Assembly (NCBI RefSeq): GCF_030867095.1
Contig: NC_081832.1
Coordinates: forward strand, 37,147,756-37,211,755
From: Alligator mississippiensis
Lineage: Eukaryota > Chordata > Crocodylia > Alligatoridae
Reading direction: 5' to 3'
Length of the DNA stretch: 64,000 nt
Shown: positions 1 to 8,666 of the stretch, one piece after another
How positions within the stretch are numbered: the stretch's first letter is position 1
Layout: each line of letters starts with the position of its first letter
Notes under the pieces: model-generated
Seen by the model: only the letters and a program-made list of their open reading frames with translations
Told to the model about the DNA's origin: nothing
Database searches by the model: none
Translations under genes and position numbers: made by a program

Positions 1-124
1 ACCTTATATACATAAACACACCCATAACTGCATACTTTTCTTATCACACATCCTCTCTCTATCCATTCGTCTCCCCACTATCATTGGCAATACTGATGCT
101 TTGACAATATTTGTAGTTGCTTGC
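1..124. other. AT-rich sequence, nothing recognised
   Basis: Short non-coding stretch at the window edge. No open frame, repeat or motif stands out. Confidence 0.5.
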
Positions 125-960
125 TCAGCTTGAACCAAATTGTGACCTCACCAGCTCATTTCCTATGCCACACTTTGCAATAGTGGACACCGGCATTTTT
201 ATGGTTACAGCAAGATGAATCTTGGCCGGGGGTCTTCCCCGGGGCTGCCCTGTGAACAGTTTTTCACCGAGCTCATGATGCACTCCTCTGATATAGCGGT
301 AAGCCACTATCAAGTCCCCTCTCAACCTTCTCTTCTTTAGACTAAAGAGGCCTAGGTCCATCAGACTTTCCTTGTATGACTTGCCTTTCAAGTCCCTGAT
401 CATGGGGGTGGCTCTTTTCTGGACCTTCTCAAGTTTTTCCACATCCTTGTTGAAGTGCAGCACCCAGAACTGGATGCAGTACTCCAACTACAGTCTCACC
501 AGTGTTGAGTACAGTGGGCATATCACTTCCTTAGTTTTACACAAGATGCAGCAGTTGATGCGTGCCAGCGTGTTGTTTGTCCTGCTGATCACCGCCTCCT
601 ACTGACAGCTCATATTCAAGCAATAGTCAGTCATTACCCCTAGGTCCCTTTTGCCCATGGTGCAAGTCAAACTGTCACTACTGAGCCTGTATGTATGTTG
701 AGGGTTGTTTGCCCCTAGATGGAGCACCTTACACTTCTACATATTAAGCTTAATCTGGTTCTGGTTTGCCCAACTCTTGAACATGTCGAGGTCTGCCTGT
801 ATCTGCAACCTATCTTCTGACATGACCACACTGCCCCATAACTTGGTGTTGTCCGTGAACTTGGCCAGTGAGCTTTTCACTCCCTCATCCAAATCATTAA
901 TAATGTTGAAAAGCACCAGTCCAAGCACAGACCCCTGAGGGACACCACTGGCCACTTCAT
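125..960 (-). mobile_element. CR1 LINE fragment, reverse transcriptase region
   Basis: Read on the minus strand, the right part encodes the reverse transcriptase signature GVPQGSVLG, then FNIINDLDEGVKSSLAKF and TDNTKLWG. The left part encodes the CR1 C-terminal block (FWVLHFNKDVEKLEKVQKRA, LGLFSLKKRRLRGDLIVAYR). The motifs fall in CR1 order, but the two parts are in different frames, so the copy is decayed. It lacks the 5' part of the element and shows no clear CR1 tail at its left end. Confidence 0.85.
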
Positions 961-984
961 GCCAGGACAACACAGATCTGTTCA

Positions 985-1175
985 TAAGAAGCCTCGTTGC
1001 GCGTGCGTGCATGTGTCTGGTTGCATTTGCGCACAGGCAGGCATGAGCGGGCATGTATGTGTGTGCGCGCGCGCACACGTGTCTGGTTGTGTTTGTGCGT
1101 GTGTGGGCAGGCATGTATATGGTTGCATGTGTGTGCGCATATGTGCGTGTGCACGCCTGGTTGCATGCGCGTGCG
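985..1175. repeat. GT/CA and GCGC alternating purine-pyrimidine tract
   Basis: The sequence is a degenerate (GT)n run mixed with GC dinucleotides, including an uninterrupted GTGTGCGCGCGCGCACACGT-like stretch near 1,060-1,080. Open frames in all directions here are products of the low complexity and have no recognisable protein features. It abuts the broken end of the neighbouring CR1 piece. Confidence 0.8.
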
Positions 1176-1820
1176 AGCAAGTCCAAGTCCTGGCTCTGAG
1201 GGCTGTGGGAGAGGTTCTGCCTAGCACCTGCCCCACAGCACAACTTGCCCCGGAGCTCCTGTGAGGCTGCCAGGCACTGGGCACTGTGGCTCAGCTCGGC
1301 CCTGCTCAGGACCCCCCACTACAAGGGCAGCCCCAGCCCACCCAGTGCAGCCCTCACGTTGGCTGCCTGTAACAGGTCGCCCACCCCAGCGCCATCTTCC
1401 GGGTCATCCGTGCCTTCTGTGAGGCGCCCTTGGAGTCCTCTTGGAACTCTGCTGTCCTGCCCTAATCTCACCTGCCATGTCTTGATGGAATTAGTATGCT
1501 AGCGGGAGACTGCCGATTATATTGGGGTCTCCCCTAGGATGGTCTGACCCCTTCTTTCTCTAGCTAGGCTTCTCCATCCAAACCCACCAAACAGGGTTTG
1601 ACTCCGAGGCTCTAGCTCTTCCTTCCAGTGCCTGGAGGCTCTTGGCCCCTTTTTCTGCTCCCTTCTGAAGTAGGGCACTCTGCAGCCCAGAGGCATGCAC
1701 GCTGGCCCCACAGACGGGGTCACAAGTTCAAAACCTGGGTGCGACCCCACCGTCCAAATAATATATACACTTGCATCCCCCAGGTGCTCCAGGCCTCCCT
1801 GGCATTTTTAAGATCATCCC
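1176..1820. other. GC-rich and C/T-rich non-coding stretch, not identified
   Basis: No gene is recognised. Around 1,690-1,745 there is a segment with a GTTCAAAACCTGGG core that faintly resembles the B box of a tRNA-derived SINE, but no A box was found at the right distance. Confidence 0.4.
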
Positions 1821-1979
1821 AAAACTGCGCCCTTACTGGCATTCAGGCTCTCTGCAGCCCTGTCTCTCTCTGTGCCTCACTGGTGCCAGGCTGTGCCCCC
1901 CACAAAAGGCTGTGCCCTCACTGGCGCCGGGGTCTGTGGCCCCAAAAAACTGCGCCCTCACTGGTGCCGGGGATCCCAC
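1821..1979. repeat. Minisatellite, about four 40-bp units
   Basis: The core phrase CTGCGCCCTCACTGGTGCC recurs about four times at roughly 35-45 bp spacing, with variants such as CTGTGCCCTCACTGGCGCC. The copies are imperfect and separated by A-runs. The array sits inside a longer C-rich block (about 1,500-2,660). Confidence 0.7.
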
Positions 1980-2990
1980 TCTGGAGTGGGTTCCAAAAAT
2001 GAGGCCTCCTCCGTCCCCTAATAGCCTCACCCAAATCTCCGGTTTCATTCCTTAACCCAAAGAACACAAATAAACAGTCCCATCCGTGGGCAATATCTGC
2101 CACCCAGAAAGGTGAGTAAGGAAAACGATATGTCAGCTTACAGTTGCAGGGTTCATGTTTCAGCTCACCACCATCAGCTCCAGTCCTTGCTGCAGTGCGG
2201 CTGTCATTTCTCCAGGGCTTCTATAGCTCTCCTCTTCCTGGCTTTGGATTTCCCACCAAGCCTCTCCTGCGAGCTCTGAGTTGCACTGCTGGCCCCCTTA
2301 CTGCCATTCAACCCAGGGTTTTTATGGTCCTGCCTCTTTGGGTCTGCTGATCCTCTGTCCCAGTTCAGCAGTTAACCCCTTCCTCACCAGCCCTCGGTGC
2401 CCAGAAGGTCCTGGCCTTATAGAGGTGCACTTTCTTCCTCGTGACAGGGTTAGGGTTCACTGTCCCATGCTGCAGGTAGCCCTCCAGGGCAGGCTGCACC
2501 AGCGACAGTGCCAGCACCAGGGCCAGGGCTTCTGCTTCCATCCCGCTCTGCAGCCCATGCTGCCTGGCTCTCTCGGCCCTGGCCCTGCAGCCAGTGAACA
2601 AGGAGCTGGGAGCTGTAGCCCTGCCCCCAGCTTCCCAGTGGATTTTAGAATGTAGGCAATGCAACACTGATCCTTATTGGTGAGTTTTTATTAATTACAT
2701 GAACTTCTTTTTAATTATATAAAATGTTAAGGGGGCCCACACAGGCTGGTTTGCCCCAGACCCCACACCTCTCTAGGGTCAGCCCTGGTGGTAAGTATGA
2801 TTCAAACAGGGACCATGGATTCTTATCCCGTTACCTGGATTAGTTTCTGAGAGTCCTTTTGTTCAGATGGGTTTATTGCTTGCTTGATTGGTTCTCTACA
2901 CTGCCCCTCCCTTGTCCCCTCACTCCTCCACCTCCCCACCCCACCATTCTGCCTTTTGTATTTACATTTCTCTCTCCTTTATACGATTTT
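1980..2990. other. C/T-rich block, probable decayed repeat
   Basis: Pyrimidine-rich DNA with no gene. It resembles in style the C/T-rich blocks at 5,080-5,860 and 51,080-52,440. After about 2,660 the sequence becomes AT-rich with nothing recognisable. Confidence 0.4.
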
Positions 2991-2994
2991 GTGC

Positions 2995-3105
2995 ACAGCT
3001 TTTCACAGTATCTGATGAAGTGAGTTTCAGCTTACAAAAGGCTGTCTCTCACACTCACACACACACTTTGATTAGTCTATAAGGTACAAATCTACCCTGA
3101 CTTCT
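2995..3105. repeat. Dispersed repeat, GATGAAGTGAG / TTAGTCTATAAGG type
   Basis: Contains ATCTGATGAAGTGAGTTTCA followed, after a CA run, by TTAGTCTATAAGGTACAAAT and CTACCCTGACTT. The same phrase order recurs, sometimes inverted, near 11,210-11,310, 17,160-17,280, 29,948-30,185 and 61,035-61,160. It looks like the conserved end of an abundant reptile retroelement. I cannot assign the family from memory. Confidence 0.6.
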
Positions 3106-3307
3106 ACTTCACTGTAACCTTTCCCCACTTCTATGAGGTGAATACAGGAATCCCTCACCAAAGCCTTTGGGCCTTCCCACCTGCTTTGACTATCCTGGAA
3201 CCATGGACCTGGTACGTAGCAAGCTTCTAGGTAGCTATGGTCAGTTGGAAGGGGTTTGGGATGCCAGCATGTATTTGCAGGGGACGTACAAGAATTCCTT
3301 CCAGGTC

Positions 3308-3744
3308 CAGGGTTGTCAACCAGGGGTCTGTGTACCCCCAGGGGTACTTGGAAAGGGGCTAGGGGGTACACATTGGTGGGCAGGGATGGAGTGCTGCCAC
3401 CCCCCACCCTGCGCCGCCACCTCCCAGGAGCAGGGCCTGGGGAGGGCAAGGGCAGTGGCTCCACTCTGCGGGCCACACAGATGCTGCCCAGCCAGCTGGA
3501 TTGGCAGGTGGGAGGGGGAGCTCGCATGCAGTGGCCGCCACTGCCATCCGTCAGCCTGTGCCGTTGCTGCCTGCAAGCCCTGCCCTCCCCTGCCTCCAGG
3601 TCAGGCCTGCACCACCCCCCTCCCATATCCAGACACTCCCCCCCCCCCCCCCCCCCAATGTCCAGCCACCACTGCCCCCTTTCCACTGCTCTGCCAGAAG
3701 TGTACCCAGAAGGGATACACTTCTTAAAGGTTGAAAAATCCCTG
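3308..3744. mobile_element. Non-autonomous hAT-type DNA transposon
   Basis: The left end starts CAGGGTTGTCAACCAG and the right end, read on the other strand, starts CAGGGATTTTTCAACCT, giving imperfect terminal inverted repeats of hAT style. The interior is GC-rich, includes a run of 19 C (3,638-3,656), and encodes no transposase. The flanking 8-mers do not match clearly, so the target duplication is eroded or the ends are slightly misplaced. Confidence 0.65.
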
Positions 3745-5080
3745 CTCTACGTGACTGGGCCCGGCAAACTGGGAAGATGAGGGGTGGGTGATTGGTTGAG
3801 ATAAGAACAGAATAGTTAACTGGTTCTCCCTGATATATGTGCCTTCTGAGTTGTCCTGTCCTGATAAACAGTATATCTCATGCTAGGTCCCAAACAGAAG
3901 CAAAGACTCCCTAGGATCCTCCTGGCAGAAGACTCCTCGAAATCCTACTGATTTAATGGCAAGGCTATCACTAGACAACTTTGCCAATTTAGAGATTAAT
4001 CCAATGAAGCAATGTTTGATGGAGTTGTCCTCAGTAAAGATCTGGGATAGTTCCTCCCACTAAGAGGACATTATCTGCTGGGCCCCCAAACCACAAAGGA
4101 CATCTTGAGCCATCTTGTTCTGGACACTCAAAGCTTTAAACTTAGCTTAACATTGACACCAGTCCCAGTTGTGTCTGAGAGCTGCCATAGCTCCTATAAT
4201 CTGCTTATAACCAGCCGATTCAATGGCTTTTCTGTAGGGACTGCTGAGTATTACCCTTGCCACAGATAGAGAGGGTGTCTAGGACCTCTGTTCACTTCTA
4301 ATTTGTGTCATGTTCCAAGACTGGACAAGTTGTGGTACAGATTGAGAATGGTGAAAGCCCTCAACCACCCACCACACAAAAAGCCAACTTTGTGGAGTGA
4401 TAGTTCAGCAATAGTGGAAGAGGCTTGCTTTCACATTTAGCTTTTAAAAACTCAGGTCACATGCAGGGCTTGCAACTCCAGAGAATTGGGACTATCACAG
4501 AGGCACAACCTCAATGGTGGTAGAGAAAGTAAAACACTAGGATTGTCAACTCCTCCTTACATTTGATAGGGAGGACAGGTTTGACTTCAAAAGCTACACT
4601 GTGGAGTACATCAGAAATATGTCTCATCCACTGCTATTTTTGATGCAGCCTTGACTAGTTTGTAATTCTACAACCCTGTGAAATCTGCCCATATCCTATA
4701 TAAACTATCCGTGTGTTCTGTCCAGTCTATTCTTAAAATTACATAAACAACGTGTCCCTAAAAATAACTAGGGCTGTTTCCAGGAAGGCAGCAAGGGAAA
4801 TAAGAATGCTTTATGTGCCTGCACTCTCACTTCTCATGAGCAATTAATATATTGGATAATGTGAGTGTGTAATGCCATCTTGCCTTACCCCCTCTACTCT
4901 CTTAAGGCAATCTCCCCTTCAGCTTGTCTGTCATGCCTTGGTGTGATTATGTCTTTATAACTAAGGGAGGCTGCACCAGGGCTCCCCAAACAAGATCTTA
5001 TAGTGATGGACCCAGGGGTCACTGCTTGTCATTGTAACAGCTAATTACATAGTCTCATTGTATCCCCTTATAGCCACACC
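3745..5080. other. Intergenic DNA, nothing recognised
   Basis: AT/GC-balanced sequence without a credible coding frame or clear repeat signature. Confidence 0.5.
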
Positions 5081-5860
5081 CAAGCCTTGCAAACCAATTA
5101 TTCCTTAGTTCAGGCCTGCATTCTCTACCCCTCCTGGGCTCAGGCCTGTTTTCTTCCACCCACACCTGAGAACTTCATTTATCCTGACAACTCCCAGGTG
5201 CAGCCCTGGGTCCCTCATCTCCTTTCCATCTTCTTGGCCACTGGCCTCTGGCCCCATCTCCTCCACTGCCTTTCCCAGATGCTGGGCTTCCAGCCCTAGC
5301 TCCATGCTTCTCTAGGCTGCAGGTCCCTACCCTGTTAGTCTTCATCTGTGGCCCTCCTCAGCATCTGACCCCAATCCCCAGCCCCACTCCTAGGCTAACT
5401 GAGATCTCCAGGTTCCTTGGCCCCAGTAGTCTCTGGCTGTGGCCCTTGCTCAATCTTTGGCCCCTATTTCTGAATCCTGGCCTCATTCCTAGACTAGTTA
5501 AGACCTCTAGGCTCCCTGCCCCTGCTCGTTCTCCTGGAGTCAGCCTGGTTTTTTCTCCGGCCCCACTGGGCTATGGTCTCCCTGGCCCTGTTTCTTAACC
5601 CTCCTGAGCTATGGACTCCCTGGCCCTGCCTGCTCTCGACCCTCTACAGCTGTAGCCCCCAGCTTTGGCCGCTATTCTTCAGGTCCTAGCCCCGCTCCAG
5701 GGCCAGTTGAGACCTCCGCTGCTCCTACAGTCTCAATCCCTAAACTACCAGTCTTGCTTATTCCAGTTCAGCTGTTAACGAAGAACCTTACTACAGCTCT
5801 TCCACTCAGAAACTCTGCTCTCCTGGCCAGGCCCTGGGCTTATATCATGTAAGCCCAGCC
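5080..5860. repeat. C/T-rich degenerate repeat block
   Basis: About 780 bp of pyrimidine-rich plus strand in which phrases like CTGGCCCC, AGGCTCCCTG and TGAGACCTC return at irregular 30-60 bp steps. It reads like a decayed minisatellite within a larger repeat. A block of the same style lies at 51,080-52,440, and G/A-rich mirror-strand blocks lie at 30,780-31,700 and 35,110-36,310. Confidence 0.5.
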
Positions 5861-6890
5861 CCCTCCCCTTCTGGGTCATGTGGCTCCTGATTTTCTCCTG
5901 CCACACCTGCAGCCTGCTTCATCTGCAGCCTACCTGCCCTTAAAGTAGGAGTACCAAGCCTGATCTTGTTTTGAGCAGGGGGCTGGACTAGATGACTTTC
6001 TGAGGGATGGGAACAATCTGGGTTCACACAGGCTTCTCCCTCTCATCTCACCTGTTCACAACTTCCAAGATGAGTCGGGTGTCTCAGCATTACCCACTAA
6101 GCACTGGTTGAAGAGAGTTACGAACGAGATGTTCAGGAGTATAAGAAAGGGCAGCAGTGGCTCCAGAAGTTGAGCCTTTCTAGTCATAAGTTAATGGTTT
6201 CCTCCAAAATACAAAGATGACCCTGGTGAAAATTACTAGGGATCAGGTTAATTTATCCTCCTGGCACTCCACAAATAAACAGAATTGATAAATGCAAATG
6301 GAACCACTAAATATTAATAGAAAGATCCCATTCCTAGCAAAAAGCATACAGAAATACATACCCTTGTAACAGACCTTACAACTCAATTCAGGCCAAAACA
6401 GCAAATGGATTTGGGTAGAGGAACCTCGGAGTATCCTTCCATCAGGCTTTTCCATTGTAAACAAATGGCTGTTAATTTGAGAGTCACCATTAGACAAACT
6501 GCAGCAGCAGCACCATACTGGGAGAGCCAAATCAGATATTTAGCTTTAGGGCTTCATGGCCCCAAACCTAGATCTGAGAAACAAACTGAAAATGACTGCA
6601 AATCCTGGAATGCAATAATACCAAGATTTTTTCTAGAAGCCTGCTTTAGCTCTCCTCATCAATCACTGCTGAGAAGAAAATCACTGCTGGGACGGGAATA
6701 TCTAGCAGTAGGTGAGGATCACACATAGTTTCTAAAATAATCAAATGGCATGGTTAGATGGATCAACTCCCCATCAAAGCAACTCTTTCCTTTGCCTATC
6801 TCCACTTATCTACTAACATTACCTCCATCTTAGTTGAGGCCAGAATCAGTCATCTTTTATACCAATCCTAGGTTCAGCTAGACACTGCAC
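5861..6890. other. Intergenic DNA, nothing certain
   Basis: No gene recognised. A short phrase near 5,970-6,000 (TTGAGCAGGGGGCTGGACTA) matches the 3' tail of CR1 elements and is probably an isolated CR1 tail fragment. Confidence 0.45.
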
Positions 6891-6894
6891 TGCC

Positions 6895-7850
6895 AAAGAG
6901 GAACTCTACATCCTTCATCAGCGACTTGGATGAGGGAGTGAAGTGTACTCTGTCCAAGTTTGCGGATGACACAAAACTGTGGGGAGAAGTGGACGCACCG
7001 GAGGGCAGGGAACAACTACAAGCAGACCTGGACAGGTTGGACATGTGGGCAGAAAACAACAGAATGCAATTCAACAAGGAGAAATGCAAAGTGCTGCACC
7101 TAGGGAAGAAAAATGTCCAGCATACCTACTGCCTAGGAAATGACCTGCTTGGTGGCACGGAAGCAGAAAGGGATCTTGGAGTCCTAGTGGACTCCAAGAT
7201 GAACATGAGTCGGCAGCGTGACGAAGCCATCAAAAAAGCTAATGGCACTTTATCGTGCATCAGCAGATACATGACGAACAGAACCAAGGAGGTGATACTT
7301 CCCCTCTATCGGGCGCTGGTCAGACTGCAGTTGGAATACTGCATGCAATTTTGGGTGCCGCACTTCAAGAGAGATGTGGATAACCTGGAGAGGGTCCAGA
7401 GAAGGGCAACTCGTATGGTTAAGGGCTTGCAGGCCAAGCCCTATGAGGAGAGACTAGGGCACCTGGATCTCTTCAGCCTCCGCAAGAGAAGGTTGAGAGG
7501 CAACCTTGTGGCTGCCTATAAGTTCATCACGGGGGCACAGAAGGGAATTGGTGAGGCTTTACTCACCAAGGCACCCCTGGGGGTTACAAGAAATAATGGC
7601 CATAAGCAAGCAGAGAGCAGATTTAGACTAGACATTAGGAAGAACTTCTTCACAGTGAGAGTGGCCAAAGTCTGGAACGGGCTCCCAAGGGAGGTGGTGC
7701 TCTCCCCTACCCTGGGGGTCTTCAAGAGGTTAGATAAGCATCTAGCTGGGGTCATCTAAACCCAGCACTCTTTCCTGCCTATGCAGGGGGTCAGACTCGA
7801 TGATCTATTGAGGTCCCTTCTGACCCTAACATCTATGAATCCTACAGCTT
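6895..7850 (+). mobile_element. CR1 LINE, 3' part with long open ORF2 remnant
   Basis: An uninterrupted frame of 277 codons (6,926-7,759) encodes the CR1 reverse transcriptase from the FADDTKLWG box (the catalytic DD) to the C-terminal block, with NRMQFNKEKCKVLHLG, ERDLGVLVDSKM, LEYCMQFWVPHF and [20 protein letters not shown] in order. The 3' UTR follows, and the copy ends at the CATCTATGAATC-type tip. The element is truncated at its 5' end inside the reverse transcriptase. An open frame this long suggests a relatively recent insertion. The same subfamily tail occurs inverted at 42,505. Confidence 0.93.
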
Positions 7851-8464
7851 GAAGTCTGAATAGAAAAAGCAGATCTCTGTTCCCTCAGTAGTAGGCTGTT
7901 ATCACGCATAGCAGGACTGCTCCTACTAAGCCTATTCAGAAGACAAATGATGCCAGCAGTGTCCCTCTGTGAATTTTGCATTGGAGCTGCACTGCCTCGA
8001 GAGTGGTGCTAAACAGGTATGTGCTTCTTTAGGCAGAGATATTCAAAACCCCAAGGCAGTCAAGATCCCACATTCCAAAGAGTTGTCTAAAATTAACACC
8101 CCCTTACTAAATAAGAATTTTTTACTAAACAAAGTGATTCCTTTAAACAGATAATGTGCATATTAATCTCTGAAGGTAAATTACTCATGAAGCTACGAGG
8201 TGGAGGAGCAGAAGGTAAAAAGAATGACTCTTTGATCTGGTTTCCATTATAGCTATATCAAGCTAGCCATATTTCCTGTCATATTTCCAGTTTCCTCCTC
8301 TGTGTGGGTGGAAAGGACTATTGAGTTTACCACATTTATATCTTTTCTTAGGGAAAGAAATTATAAAAAGTTCAGTAGAGAACAATGAAATAATATCAGT
8401 TGAGACCAGAGTACAGGAAAAGGCTTATTTGTACTTTATAATCTCACTATGACTGAGCAATCAA
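7851..8464. other. Intergenic DNA downstream of ROMO1 and CR1
   Basis: AT-rich sequence between the CR1 tip and the ROMO1 polyadenylation site. No gene or repeat is recognised. Confidence 0.5.
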
Positions 8465-8484
8465 AAGTCTAGATACCCAAAGAT

Positions 8485-8490
8485 TTTATT
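8485..8490 (-). terminator. ROMO1: ROMO1 polyadenylation signal AATAAA
   Basis: On the minus strand a canonical AATAAA lies about 70 bases past the ROMO1 stop codon. That gives a very short 3' UTR, as is usual for this gene. Cleavage is expected some 10-25 bases further, near 8,460-8,475. Confidence 0.75.
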
Positions 8491-8557
8491 CTATTACACA
8501 AGAGGAATGATTGGATAAGGGCACTAGTCTTCAGGGTAAAAAATCCCAAGCTCCAAG

Positions 8558-8666
8558 TTAGCAGCGGATTCCCATGCCAATGGCCATGAATGTCCCAAAT
8601 GTGCCACCACTCTGCATCATGGTTTTGCCAATTCCACCCATCAGTTCTCTTCCTCTCATGCCAATC
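8558..8666 (-). CDS. ROMO1: ROMO1 coding exon 2 (last)
   Basis: Encodes [20 protein letters not shown] and the C-terminal [16 protein letters not shown], then TAA (8,560-8,558). The acceptor on the minus strand follows a long pyrimidine run ending in CAG. This half is identical to the mammalian protein as I recall it. Confidence 0.97.

Noticed and set aside
1690-1745. Possible tRNA or SINE head (GTTCAAAACCTGGG)
   Set aside because: It does not fold as a cloverleaf and no A box lies at the right distance.
3072-3780. Overlapping open frames on both strands around a poly-C run
   Set aside because: They sit in a GC-rich hAT element, and the C-run and composition create the frames.
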